DNA of 64,000 nt from Streptomyces toxytricini (lineage in GTDB: Bacteria > Actinomycetota > Actinomycetes > Streptomycetales > Streptomycetaceae). The notes beneath the pieces were generated by a model that saw nothing but the letters and a program-made list of their open reading frames with translations, ran no database searches and was not told the DNA's origin. Positions 26,576 through 36,242 of the stretch are shown here, piece after piece. How positions within the stretch are numbered: the first letter of the stretch is position 1; each line of letters begins with the position of its first letter. The position numbers and the translations under genes were made by a program. Location of the stretch: NCBI RefSeq assembly GCF_014649915.1, contig NZ_BMTY01000002.1, forward strand, positions 336,081 to 400,080. The letters run 5' to 3'.

Positions 26576-28230
26576 GACAGCTCGTGGAAGTACAGCGGGA
26601 CCGACGCCGGGAGGGTGCTGCCCGCGGGCAGCAGGCGGCCCTCCGGCCACCCCGGCATGCGGGTCGCGAGGTCCACCGGGAGGCCCAGCCGCTCCGCGAG
26701 GAACGCCGACCAGCCCGGCATCAGCGGCGCCGCCGTGGCCGCGACCGCGGCGAGGAGTTCGGCGTGCGCGGCGAGGCGCGCCGCGTACCGGGCGCGCGGG
26801 CCGGAGGCCCGCAGCAGGGCCAGCTCGCGCAGGTCGGCGTCGGCCCGCTCCACCGCGGTGGCCAGGACGTCGGCCGCGCGCTGCGGGGAGAACGCCTCGG
26901 CGCCGAGGGCCTGCGCGATCCGTCCGGGCAGCGCGGCCCGCTCGGCGGCGGCCGGCCCCCCGGCGTCCGCGCCGTCCGCACCGTCCGCGCCGTCCGGGAC
27001 GGTCGAGTCGAAGTCCCGGGCCAGCAGGTCCAGCACGGTGTCCGTCCACCGCTCCAGCGAGCCCGCCAGCACCGTGCTGACCGTGTCGGCGAACTCCTTC
27101 ATGGAGAAGTTGTTCTGCGCCCGCTCGGGCCCGGTCAGGCACAGGTGGAAGCGGAGCGCGTCCGCGTTGACCCGCCGCAGGAACTCGCCGCCCCAGATGG
27201 CGTGTCCGCGGCTGGTGGAGAACTTCTCGCCCTCCAGCCGGTAGAACTCGTTCGTCACCACCTGCGCCGGCAGGGTCAGCCCGCCCCGCGCGAGCAGCAG
27301 CGCCGGCCACAGCACGGCGTGCGAGAACGAGCAGTCGAAGCCGATGAAGTTGACGATCCGGGTCTCCGGGTCGGTCCACAGCCGCTCCCACTGCGACCGG
27401 TCGCCGTTCGCCTCGGAGAGCCGGGCCGTGGCGGCCGCGTAGCCCCAGATGCCGCTGAACCAGGTGTCGAGGACGTGCCCCTCCCAGCCGGGCAGCGGCA
27501 CGGGGATGCCGTAGCCGGCCTCGCGGCTGATCGGGGTGTCGGGCAGCGGGCCCCGCGCGAACAGCCCCTGCAGGTAGGCGACCAGGCGGGGCCGCCACTC
27601 GGCGCGGGCCTGCGCCTCGGCGTAGTAGGCGGCCAGCTCCTCGCGGCGCGGCTCCAGCGGGAAGACGATGCGGCGCAGCGTGCGCGTCTCCGGGGCGGTC
27701 CGGCAGGCGGTGCACTTGGGGTCGGCGAGGCCGGCCGGGTCCTGGGGGAGGCCGCAGGCCTCGCAGTAGACGCCGTCGGAGGGCTCCGCGCAGAACTGGC
27801 AGCAGCCGCGGACCTCGGCCTCGTACAGGTGGCGGTCGCAGGGCCCGCAGTGGAAGACGGGCAGCTCCTGCACCTCCAGCGCGCCGGACTCCCACAGGTC
27901 GAGGAAGAAGCGCTGGACGAACTCGGTGTGGACGGGGTCGGTGAGCGGGCGGGTGAACCAGTCGTGGTGCATGGCGCCCAGCGAGAGGGTCTCCTCCATG
28001 CGGTCGCCGAACAGCCGCGCCGTCGGGCGCGCGGTGGAGCCGATCTCGGCGGCCCGGCGGGGCACGTAGCAGGAGTGCTCGTCGGAGTAGCCCACGTGGC
28101 GGACGTCGTGGCCGCGCTGGCGCAGGTGGCGGGTGAGGACGTCCGCGCCGAGGAACGGGCCGGAGAGGTGGCCGAGGTGGAGGTCGCCGTTCGGGTTCGG
28201 CGGGGCGCTGGTGACGACGTACGCGGTCAT
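26572..28230 (-). CDS. Methionyl-tRNA-synthetase-like protein (putative hydrazine synthetase component)
   Basis: This 552-residue class I synthetase fold has the HIGH motif as HLGH (residues 18-21), a variant KMSKS loop KFSTSRG near residue 338, and four CxxC zinc knuckles between about residues 125 and 180. [16 protein letters not shown] replaces the usual MetRS IGKD segment, and YSDEHSCYV replaces GTDEHG. These changes at substrate-facing positions suggest a specialised paralogue rather than the housekeeping enzyme. In s56-p1 and triacsin pathways a cupin-MetRS fusion joins N-hydroxylysine to glycine through an N-N bond; here the MetRS part is a separate gene beside a cupin. Role inferred from that precedent. 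Overlaps both neighbours by 4 bp. Confidence 0.75.
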   Translation of the reverse strand: MTAYVVTSAPPNPNGDLHLGHLSGPFLGADVLTRHLRQRGHDVRHVGYSDEHSCYVPRRAAEIGSTARPTARLFGDRMEETLSLGAMHHDWFTRPLTDPVHTEFVQRFFLDLWESGALEVQELPVFHCGPCDRHLYEAEVRGCCQFCAEPSDGVYCEACGLPQDPAGLADPKCTACRTAPETRTLRRIVFPLEPRREELAAYYAEAQARAEWRPRLVAYLQGLFARGPLPDTPISREAGYGIPVPLPGWEGHVLDTWFSGIWGYAAATARLSEANGDRSQWERLWTDPETRIVNFIGFDCSFSHAVLWPALLLARGGLTLPAQVVTNEFYRLEGEKFSTSRGHAIWGGEFLRRVNADALRFHLCLTGPERAQNNFSMKEFADTVSTVLAGSLERWTDTVLDLLARDFDSTVPDGADGADGADAGGPAAAERAALPGRIAQALGAEAFSPQRAADVLATAVERADADLRELALLRASGPRARYAARLAAHAELLAAVAATAAPLMPGWSAFLAERLGLPVDLATRMPGWPEGRLLPAGSTLPASVPLYFHELS

Positions 28231-28889
28231 GGCGTGGGGGTTCCTTCGGGGACGGTCACGGCAGGGGAGGCGGGGGCCGCCGTGTCGAGGGGCGGCAGGG
28301 CGGCGGAGGCGGCGGCGACGACGCGGCTGCGCGGCGGCAGGTCGTCCAGGACGACGGAGTGGGCGCCGATCCGGGAGTCCGCGCCGACGGTGACGGGGCC
28401 CAGCACGCTGGCGCCGGTGCCGATGACGACGCGGTCGCCGACGACGGGGTGGCGGCGCGATCCGGAGGGGCGGCGCAGGTCCTTCCACCAGCCGACGGAG
28501 CCCAGCGTGACCTGGTGGTACAGCATCACGTCGTCGCCGATGCGGACGGTCTCGCCGATGACGACGGCGGTGCCGTGGTCGATGAAGAAGCGGCGCCCGA
28601 TCCGCGCCCCGGGGTGGATCTCGATCCCGGACACGGCGCGGGCGAGCAGGGACAGGGCGCGGGCTGTGACGCGGTGGCCGCCGCGCCACAGCCGGTGGGC
28701 GATCCGGTACGTCCACAGGGCGTGGATGTGCGGGTAGAGGAGCACCTCCGCGCGGGAGCGGGCGGCGGGGTCCTTGTCGAGGACGGTCGCGACGTCCTCG
28801 CGGAGCACCTCCCGCAGCGGCCGCCGCGCCGCGGCCGCTCCGGGCGCTCCGGGAGCTCCGGTGTCGCGGGTGGACTCACATGTGGTCAT
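28227..28889 (-). CDS. Serine O-acetyltransferase-like (CysE) acyltransferase
   Basis: This 220-residue left-handed beta-helix protein has the CysE core [20 protein letters not shown] and [19 protein letters not shown] (about residues 90-135), carrying the Asp/His catalytic pair. The N-terminal helical bundle is short, as in actinobacterial CysE. The C-terminal tail is Ala/Pro-rich. No cysteine synthase partner lies nearby. It may therefore make O-acetylserine as a building block or acetylate a pathway hydroxyl group. It overlaps the MetRS-like start (4 bp) and the oxidase stop (14 bp). Confidence 0.8.
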   Translation of the reverse strand: MTTCESTRDTGAPGAPGAAAARRPLREVLREDVATVLDKDPAARSRAEVLLYPHIHALWTYRIAHRLWRGGHRVTARALSLLARAVSGIEIHPGARIGRRFFIDHGTAVVIGETVRIGDDVMLYHQVTLGSVGWWKDLRRPSGSRRHPVVGDRVVIGTGASVLGPVTVGADSRIGAHSVVLDDLPPRSRVVAAASAALPPLDTAAPASPAVTVPEGTPTP

Positions 28890-30084
28890 ACGGGGCCTCC
28901 GGGCGGATCGGGTGGCCGGCGAGGAACCGCTGCGGCCGGTACGGCTCCAGCAGCTCCTGTACGGCCTTGCCGGGCACGGCCCCGCCCTCGGCGATCTCCA
29001 GGGCGGCGAGTTCGGCGACGGCGGGCGCGAGCTTGAAGCCGCCCCCGCTGAAGCCGAGCGCCAGGTAGAGGCCGTCGGGGCCGGCCGCGCCGACGACGGG
29101 CCGCTTGTCCGGGGTGTAGCCGTCCAGGCCGGAGCGGGTGCCGGCGAGCGGGGCGGCGGCCGCGGCGGGCACCCGGTGGGCGACGGCGGCGATCGCGGCC
29201 TCCAGCTCGGCCTCGGTGAGCGGCTCGACGTCCCGGCCGAGCTCGGTGTCGGGCTTGCTGGGCACGCCGAAGTAGAAGCGGTCCAGGCCGTCGGGCCGGA
29301 AGTAGCTGCCGGTGGTGTCGTCGATGCACGTCGGCACGGAGGCCGCCGAGCCGCGCCGCCCGGCACCGGGCAGTTCGGCCTGCGCGAGGCCGATGCGGCG
29401 GGCGGTGACGGGGATGTGGATGCCGAGGTACTCGGCGGGCGCCGAGCCCCACGCCCCGCCCGCCAGGACCACCAGCGGGGAGTCGATCCGGCCGATGGAG
29501 GTCAGGACGCCCGTGACGGTGCCGGCGCGTTCCAAGACCTTCACCGCGCGGATGCCCTCGGAGGGGGACACACCGAGCCGGTAGGCGGCGCCCAGCAGCG
29601 AGGCGGTGGCGGCGAGCGGGTCGGCGTAGCCGCCTTCCGGCTCGTACGCGGCGAGCCCGACGCCCTCGGTGCGAAGGCCCGGGTAGAGGGCCTTCAGTTC
29701 GGCGGCGTCGACGACCTCGGTGCGCCGGTAGCCGGCCGCGTCGCTCGCGGCGGCCGCGTTCTGCCGCAGGCCGTCGGCGTGGTCCTCGCCGACGATCATC
29801 ACGAAGCCGGTGCGGCGGTAGCCGCAGTCGCCGCCGATGACGTCCGCCCACTGCTCGAAGACGGGCAGGCTGCGGGCGGCGAGGCGGGTGTCGGCGACGG
29901 AGGTGTGGTGCAGCCGCAGGAGGCCGCCGGAGCGGGAGGTGGCGCCCTGGGCGCTGACCCGGCCCTGGTCGCACAGGACGATCCGGCCGAGGCCGGCGAG
30001 GGCGAGCCGGTGGGCGATGGCCGCGCCGATGACCCCGCCGCCGACCACGACGGCGTCGGCGTGGGCGTGCACGACGGGGCTCAT
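28876..30084 (-). CDS. FAD-dependent amine oxidase (DAO / glycine-sarcosine oxidase family)
   Basis: This 402-residue flavoprotein has the N-terminal dinucleotide fold [19 protein letters not shown] (residues 11-29) and the C-terminal family motif [18 protein letters not shown]. Between them, [11 protein letters not shown] is typical of DAO-family enzymes. In triacsin and s56-p1 biosynthesis a DAO-type flavoenzyme cleaves the N-N-linked lysine adduct oxidatively to release hydrazinoacetate. The gene's position directly after the cupin (4-bp overlap) makes that role the best inference here. Generic amino acid oxidation is the alternative. Confidence 0.8.
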   Translation of the reverse strand: MSPVVHAHADAVVVGGGVIGAAIAHRLALAGLGRIVLCDQGRVSAQGATSRSGGLLRLHHTSVADTRLAARSLPVFEQWADVIGGDCGYRRTGFVMIVGEDHADGLRQNAAAASDAAGYRRTEVVDAAELKALYPGLRTEGVGLAAYEPEGGYADPLAATASLLGAAYRLGVSPSEGIRAVKVLERAGTVTGVLTSIGRIDSPLVVLAGGAWGSAPAEYLGIHIPVTARRIGLAQAELPGAGRRGSAASVPTCIDDTTGSYFRPDGLDRFYFGVPSKPDTELGRDVEPLTEAELEAAIAAVAHRVPAAAAAPLAGTRSGLDGYTPDKRPVVGAAGPDGLYLALGFSGGGFKLAPAVAELAALEIAEGGAVPGKAVQELLEPYRPQRFLAGHPIRPEAPYDHM

Positions 30085-30518
30085 GCCGCGCCCCGCCCGT
30101 CCGCACCGGGGGCGCCGTCCGCACCGGGGTCCGCGATGCCGAACTCGGCGGCCCACTTGGCGCGGTCGCGGGCGACGGCCTCGGAGCCGCCCCACCAGAT
30201 GGTGAGGAAGCGGAGCCGCTCCGCGCCGTCGTTGGTGAGGTCGTGGTCGAGGCCGGGCGTGATGAAGACGGTCTCCCCGGCCCGCACGCGGCGGGTCTCC
30301 GAGCCGATCCGCATCAGCCCGCTGCCCTCGGTGACGAAGAACATCTCGTTCTCGTCGTGCAGGTGCGCGGTGGAGGTGGCGCCGGGTGCCACGTCGACCC
30401 AGGCGCCGCCCCAGTTGGGCTCCTCGACGGCCTCCGGCCAGGGGAAGATCCGCCGGCCGCTGACGTTGTACTGCTCCTCGAAGACCATGTCGTCCTCGTG
30501 GGCGGTGAAGATGTGCAT
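30081..30518 (-). CDS. Single-domain cupin (putative N-N bond-forming component)
   Basis: This 145-residue cupin carries metal ligands in motif 1, [16 protein letters not shown] (His, His, Glu, near residues 52-58), and motif 2, ITPGLDHDL (His near residue 93). A Trp-rich IWWGG lies near the end of the barrel. In characterised hydrazine synthetases a zinc-binding cupin domain fused to a MetRS domain rearranges an N-hydroxylysine ester to form the N-N bond. Here the cupin is free-standing, between an N-hydroxylase and a DAO-type oxidase. It might instead be a sugar or thiol isomerase, but the neighbours argue against that. Confidence 0.78.
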   Translation of the reverse strand: MHIFTAHEDDMVFEEQYNVSGRRIFPWPEAVEEPNWGGAWVDVAPGATSTAHLHDENEMFFVTEGSGLMRIGSETRRVRAGETVFITPGLDHDLTNDGAERLRFLTIWWGGSEAVARDRAKWAAEFGIADPGADGAPGADGRGAA

Positions 30519-30534
30519 CGCGTACGGGTTCCAA

Positions 30535-31863
30535 TCAGGCGGCGACGGGCGCGGCGGGCCGGCTGAGGCGGGCCCGCAGGTCGCGGTGGACGGTGTCGGC
30601 CTTGGCGGCCATCTGGCTGAAGGAGGTGGCGCTGCCGATGCCGTGCCGCCACTCGGTGAGGCCGTCGAGGTAGATCCCGACCTCGCAGTCGCCGGTGGTC
30701 TCGGCCCGGTAGGCGCGGGTGACCTCGGGTCGGCCCTGCGGGTCGAGCCGCAGGTACGGGACGAACGCGGCGAGCTGCCGGGGCAGGGCGGGCTCGCGGT
30801 AGCCGGTGCAGACGATCACGGCGTCGGCGGTGACCAGTCCCCGCTCGCCGGTGAAGACCTCCTCGGTGGCGAGCCGCACCCGGCCGCCGTCCTCCTGCCC
30901 GACGGAGGCGATCTCGGTGCGCCGGTGCATGTGCAGCCGGTTCCGGCCGGTGAACCGGTCCTGGTAGGCGGCCTGGTAGAGGGCGGTGGAGACGTCCGGG
31001 TCGACGGCCGCGTAGTTGGTGGCGCGGGCCTGCTCCAGGGCGCGTTCGCGCTGCTCGCCTTCGAGTCCGTAGAAGTAGTCGGTCTCGGCCGGGAAGTAGA
31101 CCTCGTTGCTGAAGTGGCCGAGCTCGTACATCCGGAAGCCGGCGTGCCGGACGAGGGAGTGGATCTGCGCGTCGGGGTGCTGTGCGGCCAGGTGCAGGAC
31201 GATCTCGCCGGCGGTCTGGCCGGCCCCGATCACGGCGATGCTGCGCAGCGGGGTCCCGGAGAGCGCGGCGAGGGCCGGCAGCAGCCGCGAGGCGTGGAAG
31301 ACCCGCTCGCCCAGGTGCGGGCGGAGCAGCTCGGGCACGTACGGCTCGTGGCCGGTGGCGAGGGCGACGTTGCGGCCCTCGACGGTGTGCAGGGAGCCGT
31401 CGCGGGGGTCGCGGGAGGTGACGCGGGCGGTGCGGACGCGGCCGTCGGGCCCGGTGACGGGCTCGATGCCGAGGACTTCGCGGTGGTATTCGACGGTGCC
31501 GCGGACCTGCCGGGCGGCCCACTGGACGTAGTCCGACCACTCCAGGCGGCTGACGTAGCCGCCCATCAGCGTGAACGGGTAGAAGCGGCCGCTCTGCTGC
31601 AGGTAGTGGGGGAAGGTGAAGCGGGAGCGGGCGTCGCGCGGGGTGGCGAAGTCGCGCAGGAAGTGATGCTGGATGTCGGTGCCGGGCAGGACGAGGTTGG
31701 GCTGCCAGGCCGAGTCGGCGGCCTTCTCCAGGTAGCGGGCGGCGAGCGGCGGGCCGCCGGCCGCGTCGTCGTGGTCCTCGACGGCGGCGGCGAGCGCGAT
31801 CCCGGAGGGCCCGAATCCGGCGACGACGAGGTCCTGGACGGCGGTGTCGCGGGCGGCGGCCAT
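30535..31863 (-). CDS. Diamino-acid side-chain N-monooxygenase (SidA/IucD family), copy A
   Basis: This 442-residue flavin monooxygenase has FAD-binding GFGPSG at residues 16-21, an NADPH motif [11 protein letters not shown] near residue 224, and the late [10 protein letters not shown] of ornithine/lysine N-hydroxylases near residue 355. Such enzymes hydroxylate the terminal amine of lysine, ornithine or shorter diamino acids. The ATG overlaps the stop of the diaminobutyrate-type aminotransferase gene, which suggests coupled expression and perhaps a shared diaminobutyrate substrate. The cupin follows 16 bp downstream, so this copy is the likeliest supplier of the N-hydroxylated partner for N-N bond formation. 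Confidence 0.85.
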   Translation of the reverse strand: MAAARDTAVQDLVVAGFGPSGIALAAAVEDHDDAAGGPPLAARYLEKAADSAWQPNLVLPGTDIQHHFLRDFATPRDARSRFTFPHYLQQSGRFYPFTLMGGYVSRLEWSDYVQWAARQVRGTVEYHREVLGIEPVTGPDGRVRTARVTSRDPRDGSLHTVEGRNVALATGHEPYVPELLRPHLGERVFHASRLLPALAALSGTPLRSIAVIGAGQTAGEIVLHLAAQHPDAQIHSLVRHAGFRMYELGHFSNEVYFPAETDYFYGLEGEQRERALEQARATNYAAVDPDVSTALYQAAYQDRFTGRNRLHMHRRTEIASVGQEDGGRVRLATEEVFTGERGLVTADAVIVCTGYREPALPRQLAAFVPYLRLDPQGRPEVTRAYRAETTGDCEVGIYLDGLTEWRHGIGSATSFSQMAAKADTVHRDLRARLSRPAAPVAA

Positions 31864-33266
31864 CACGCGGCCCCCGCCGCCGCGCCGAGCCCCTCCAGGG
31901 CGGCGGCCAGCGCCGCGCGGATGATCCGGCCGGCGTGGTCGATCTCCTCGGCGGTGCAGTTCAGCGGGGGCAGCATGCGCACGACGCAGTCGTCCCGGCC
32001 GCCGAGTTCGAGGATCAGCCCGCGGCTGACGGCCTCCCACTGGACGCGGCGGGCCAGTTCGGACGCGGGCCGACCCGTGGCGGGGTCGGTCAGCTCGACG
32101 CCGGCCATCAGGCCGAGGCCGCGTACGTCGGCGACCCACAGGCCGAGCTCGCGCAGCCCTTGGAGGTGGACCATCAGCTGGTCGGCGCGGGCCCGGACGT
32201 TCTCCAGGACGCGCTCGCGCCGCACCACCTTCAGGGTGGCGGCGCCCGCGGCGAACGCGGGCTGGTTGCCGCGGAAGGTGCCCGAGTGCGCGCCGGGCTT
32301 CCACACGTCGAGCTTCTCGTCGTAGAGGATCACGGAGGCGGGCAGCCCGATCCCGGACAGCGCCTTGGAGGCGCACACCACGTCCGGCTCGATGCCGTAC
32401 TGCTCGAACGCGAACCAGGTGCCGGTGCGGCCGCAGCCGCTCTGCACCTCGTCCACGATCAGCGGGATCCCGAGCCGCCGGGTGACCTCCCGGACCCGCT
32501 GGACGAACTCGACCTCGGCCGGGATCACCCCGCCCTCGCCCTGCACCAGCTCCATCAGGACGGCCGCGGGCGGGGTGAGGCCGCCGTTGGAGTCGGTGAG
32601 CGCCTTCTCCAGGAACGCCGCGCAGTTCACCTTGCAGGTGTCCCGGGTCAGGCCGAGCGGGCAGTCGTGGCAGTGCGAGTACGGGAAGAAGTGCACGCCC
32701 GGCATGCGGCCGCGGACGGGCTCCTTCTGCTCGACCAGGCCGGTCACGCTGAGCGCGGCCAGGGTGGCGCCGTGGAAGCCGCCCTGGAAGGTGACGACCT
32801 CGTCGCGGCCGGTGGCGGTCTTGCACAGCTTCAGCGCGGCCTCGACGGCGTTGGCGCCGGTCGGCCCGCAGAAGTGGATGCGGGTGCGCCCGCGCATCGG
32901 CTCGGGCAGCATCCCGAGGGTCAGCTCGGTGAACTCGTCCTTCACCGGAGTCGGGAAGTCCAGGCCGTGGACGAACTCGTCGAGCTGCCGGTGCGCCGCG
33001 GCCAGCGGCTCGGGGTGGTTGTGGCCGAGCGAGAGGACGCCCGCGCCGCTGAGGAAGTCGAGGAAGACGTTCCCGTCGAGGTCCTCGACGTACGAGCCGC
33101 GGGCGCGGCGGATCGCCATCGGCAGCTTGCGCGGGTAGGAGCGCGAGTTGGACTCGCGGCCGGCCTGCCGGTCCAGGAGTTCGGCGCTGCGGGGGCCGGG
33201 CAGCGGGCCGGTGACGCGGGGCTCGCTGTAGATGCGGTCGGCGGGGGCGTCGATCGTGGCGGTCAT
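31863..33266 (-). CDS. Diaminobutyrate--2-oxoglutarate-type aminotransferase
   Basis: This 467-residue class III PLP transaminase has the PLP phosphate region [15 protein letters not shown] near residue 133 and the aspartate motif [14 protein letters not shown] near residue 258. The Schiff-base Lys is in [11 protein letters not shown] near residue 300. The CHDCPLG stretch (near 195) and the [13 protein letters not shown] end match DABA aminotransferases, which make 2,4-diaminobutyrate from aspartate semialdehyde. This points to a four-carbon diamine building block. Ornithine or lysine amine transfer cannot be excluded. Confidence 0.82.
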   Translation of the reverse strand: MTATIDAPADRIYSEPRVTGPLPGPRSAELLDRQAGRESNSRSYPRKLPMAIRRARGSYVEDLDGNVFLDFLSGAGVLSLGHNHPEPLAAAHRQLDEFVHGLDFPTPVKDEFTELTLGMLPEPMRGRTRIHFCGPTGANAVEAALKLCKTATGRDEVVTFQGGFHGATLAALSVTGLVEQKEPVRGRMPGVHFFPYSHCHDCPLGLTRDTCKVNCAAFLEKALTDSNGGLTPPAAVLMELVQGEGGVIPAEVEFVQRVREVTRRLGIPLIVDEVQSGCGRTGTWFAFEQYGIEPDVVCASKALSGIGLPASVILYDEKLDVWKPGAHSGTFRGNQPAFAAGAATLKVVRRERVLENVRARADQLMVHLQGLRELGLWVADVRGLGLMAGVELTDPATGRPASELARRVQWEAVSRGLILELGGRDDCVVRMLPPLNCTAEEIDHAGRIIRAALAAALEGLGAAAGAA

Positions 33267-33287
33267 GGGGCGGAAGGACCTTTCCGG

Positions 33288-34682
33288 TCAGGCGGCGGCG
33301 AGGACGGCGTCGCGGCCGGGCGCGGCCGTGGCGGACAGGCGGGCGGTCAGGGCGTCGGCGAGGGTTGCGGCGCGCAGCGACAGCAGGCTGAAGGAGCCGG
33401 CGTCGCCGATGCCGTGGCTGGACTCGCACAGCCCGTTGAGGAAGAGCGGCGGGACGCCGTCGGCGACGGGCTCCAGGGCGTAGTCGGCGGCGACCTGCAG
33501 GCGGCCGTCCGGCTCGGTGGCGAAGAGCGGCGCGAGCGGGGCCATCAGCGGCGGGCACAGCTCCTCGTGCGGGCCGGGGCCCATGTTGCGGAAGCCGGTG
33601 GCGAGGACGGCGAAGTCGACGGTCTCGGTGGTGCGGGCGCCGGTGGTGCGCTCCAGGAACTCCAGGGCGATCCGGCCGTCGGGGGCGGTGGACACGCCGG
33701 TCGCCTCGTGGTTGCCGCGGACGAACGTCCGCTGGTCGCCGTCGAGTTCCTGCTCGTAGATGGCCATGTACAGCTCGCGCAGCACGTCGCCGTCGGAGGA
33801 GGAGTAGTTGGTGCCGTGCATGTACGCGTCGAGGGCCTTCTTGGCCTCGCGGGGCGCCCGGAAGTAGTAGTCCGTGAACTCGGGGAAGTAGCCCTCCTCG
33901 CTGAAGGGGCTGGTGTCCTTCAGCTTCAGGGTGTGCGAGCGGGTGTACGTCGTCACCCGCGTCCGCGGGAAGCGGCGCGAGAGGTCCAGGGCCAGCTCGA
34001 CGGCGCTCTGGCTGCCGCCGATGACGGCGACCGACTCCGGCTCCCGCCCGTCCCCGGTCAGCTCGGCGAGCTTCGGCAGGTACCGGGTGAGGTGGAAGAT
34101 CCGCGGGGTGCTCAGGCCGTCGTACGGGGCGGGGACGTACGGGGTGCGGCCGGGCGCCATGACGAGGGTGCGGCCCAGGTGGCGGTCGCCGGACATGGTG
34201 GTGACGGCGTAGACGCGCTCGCCCTGCTCCTGCACGACCTCGACGTGCGCGGCGCGCTGGTTGCAGTCGACGAGGTGGGCGAAGAAGCCGGCCGCCCAGC
34301 GGATGTAGCCGGCGTACTCCTTGCGGAGCGGGAACTCGGCGGGCAGGTTCAGGTGGCGCAGCAGCCGGCCGTGCTCGTGCAGGTAGTTCAGGAAGGAGTA
34401 GCGGCTGCGCGGGTTGCGCAGGGTCACCAGGTCGCGGCTGGGGTGGTTCTGGATGTCGGAGCCGTCCAGGAGCATGCCGGGCTGCCATTCGGGGCTCGGC
34501 CTGGCCTCCAGGAACCGTGCGGTGAGCGGTGAGCCGCGTTCCTCCAGGGCGATGGCCAGGGCGAGGTTCGCGGGGCCGAAGCCGATGCCCAGGATGTCGT
34601 GGACGGGGACGGGCTGCGCCGCGGCGGCCTGGGCTGCGGAGGCGGTGCCGGCCGGTGCGGTCGGGTGCGTCGGTGCGCTCAT
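33288..34682 (-). CDS. Diamino-acid side-chain N-monooxygenase (SidA/PvdA family), copy B
   Basis: This 464-residue second N-hydroxylase has FAD motif GIGFGPANLALAIALEE near residue 32, NADPH motif VIGGSQSAVELALDL near residue 215, and LATGFRNMG near residue 355. The SLLSLRAA and SSHGIGD segments are typical of ornithine N5-oxygenases. It differs markedly from copy A, so the two probably act on different substrates. The start overlaps the stop of the substrate-binding-protein gene (4 bp). No hydroxamate siderophore synthetase lies nearby. Confidence 0.87.
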   Translation of the reverse strand: MSAPTHPTAPAGTASAAQAAAAQPVPVHDILGIGFGPANLALAIALEERGSPLTARFLEARPSPEWQPGMLLDGSDIQNHPSRDLVTLRNPRSRYSFLNYLHEHGRLLRHLNLPAEFPLRKEYAGYIRWAAGFFAHLVDCNQRAAHVEVVQEQGERVYAVTTMSGDRHLGRTLVMAPGRTPYVPAPYDGLSTPRIFHLTRYLPKLAELTGDGREPESVAVIGGSQSAVELALDLSRRFPRTRVTTYTRSHTLKLKDTSPFSEEGYFPEFTDYYFRAPREAKKALDAYMHGTNYSSSDGDVLRELYMAIYEQELDGDQRTFVRGNHEATGVSTAPDGRIALEFLERTTGARTTETVDFAVLATGFRNMGPGPHEELCPPLMAPLAPLFATEPDGRLQVAADYALEPVADGVPPLFLNGLCESSHGIGDAGSFSLLSLRAATLADALTARLSATAAPGRDAVLAAA

Positions 34683-36190
34683 CGCGTGGTCTTCCTTGCC
34701 TTGACAGTGGTGAGGGTCGGGTTGCCGTCGAAGTCGATGCGCAGGCCCGTGATCCGGTCGGCGGCGTACACCCGCTGGTCGGTGCGGTACCAGAGCGGCA
34801 CCAGCGCCAGGTCGGCCATCGCGACGGCCTCCGCGCGGCGCCAGAATCCGGCCCGCCCGGCCGGGTCGGCGCAGCCGCGGGCGCGGGCCACGAGGGCGTC
34901 GAACTCCGGGTTCGCGTAGCGGCCTTCGTTGTCGCCGTGGGCGGTGCCGGCCGCGTCGGGCGCCGTGCAGGAGGAGTGCAGCAGCGGGTAGAGCACGTTG
35001 TCGGGGGTGGGGTAGTCGCAGGCCCAGCCGGCCCGGCAGAAGCCGGCCGCGCCGATCGAGGTGCGGTGGTCGACGAGCCCGCGGGCGTCGGTGCGCAGCA
35101 GCTCGACCCGCCAGCCCAGCACCTCCTCCAGGCCGCGTGCCAGGTCGGCGACCCACGCGTCGTGCCCGGCACCGGTGTTGTACGCGAACTGCACGCTGCT
35201 GCCCGGCCCGAGCCCGGCGCGCAGCGCGGCGGAGCGTGCCCGGTCCGGGTCGAAGGCCGTCCAGTCGGCGTCGGCCGTACCGCGCGGAGTGTGGGCCTTG
35301 CCGAACCAGGGGGAGAGCAGCGAGTGGGCGGGGGTGCGCCGGCCGTGGAAGTGCCGGTCGACGAGCCCCTGCCGGTCGATGGCGGCCGACAGGGCCCGGC
35401 GGGCGTCGAGGGAGTCCATCGGCGCCCGGTGGCAGAACGGGATCAGGTAGAACAGCCCGGCGCCCTCCTGCTCGGTGAAGCCGTCGCGGGCGGCGGCCTC
35501 GGCGGTGCGGGCGGGCGGGATGCGGGCGTAGTCGTAGGTGCCGTCGAGGAAGCGGGCGTACTCGTCGTCGAGCCCGGTGACCGGGTCGAGGACGTCGATG
35601 TGCACCTCGCGGACCTCGGGCGCGGGCCCGAGGTTCCACCGGTCGTTGCGGACGAGCCGGATCGCCCGGTGGTGCTCCCAGGGGCCGGCCATCTTGAACG
35701 GGCCGTTCCCGATCGGCATGTCGTTGTAGGCGGGGTCCAGTGCGGGGCCCGCGCACTCCGGGACGGGGCTGAAGACCGGCTGGAGCGTCTTCAGGTCGAA
35801 CTCGACGTCCGGCTCGGACAGCTCGACGACGAGCGTGGTGTCGTCGGCGGCGGTGAAGGAGCGCACGCCCGCCAGGTGGTAGGCGGTCTCCGTGGCCGCC
35901 GCCGGGTCCAGGGCCCGCGACCAGCCGCGGACGAAGCTGTGGGCGGTGACGGGCTCGCCGTTGGAGAACACCGTGTCGGGGCGCAGGGTGAACGTCCAGG
36001 TGGTGGCGTCCGCGTTGCCCTCCCAGGCCACGGCGGTGGCCGGGGCGGGCGCGCCGTCCCCGTCGAGGGCGAGGAGGCCGGTGAAGAGGAGCTTGCAGAC
36101 GAGGATGCCCTCCCCTTCCTGGGCCTTGTACGGGTCGATGGCGGTGGGCTCGGTGATTCCCATGCGGAACACGGGGTCGTCGGCGTGCAC
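34679..36190 (-). CDS. SBP_bac_5-fold (oligopeptide-binding-like) protein without signal peptide
   Basis: This 503-residue protein has the fold of DppA/OppA-type extracellular binding proteins: ITEPTAIDPYKAQEGEG at the start, TVFSNGEPVTAHSFVRGW near residue 75, DMPIGNGPFKMAG near residue 157, and AIDRQGLVDRHF near residue 265. It has no signal peptide or lipobox. The GTG start lies 52 bp after the previous stop, which leaves no room for one. No ABC permease or ATPase genes are present. It may therefore be a cytoplasmic substrate binder, chaperone or enzyme recruited to the pathway. Confidence 0.72.
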   Translation of the reverse strand: MHADDPVFRMGITEPTAIDPYKAQEGEGILVCKLLFTGLLALDGDGAPAPATAVAWEGNADATTWTFTLRPDTVFSNGEPVTAHSFVRGWSRALDPAAATETAYHLAGVRSFTAADDTTLVVELSEPDVEFDLKTLQPVFSPVPECAGPALDPAYNDMPIGNGPFKMAGPWEHHRAIRLVRNDRWNLGPAPEVREVHIDVLDPVTGLDDEYARFLDGTYDYARIPPARTAEAAARDGFTEQEGAGLFYLIPFCHRAPMDSLDARRALSAAIDRQGLVDRHFHGRRTPAHSLLSPWFGKAHTPRGTADADWTAFDPDRARSAALRAGLGPGSSVQFAYNTGAGHDAWVADLARGLEEVLGWRVELLRTDARGLVDHRTSIGAAGFCRAGWACDYPTPDNVLYPLLHSSCTAPDAAGTAHGDNEGRYANPEFDALVARARGCADPAGRAGFWRRAEAVAMADLALVPLWYRTDQRVYAADRITGLRIDFDGNPTLTTVKARKTTR

Positions 36191-36242
36191 GGTGGGGCTC
36201 TTTCCGCTTCGGGTGTGGGCGGGGGGCGGCGGGCGCGGCGGG

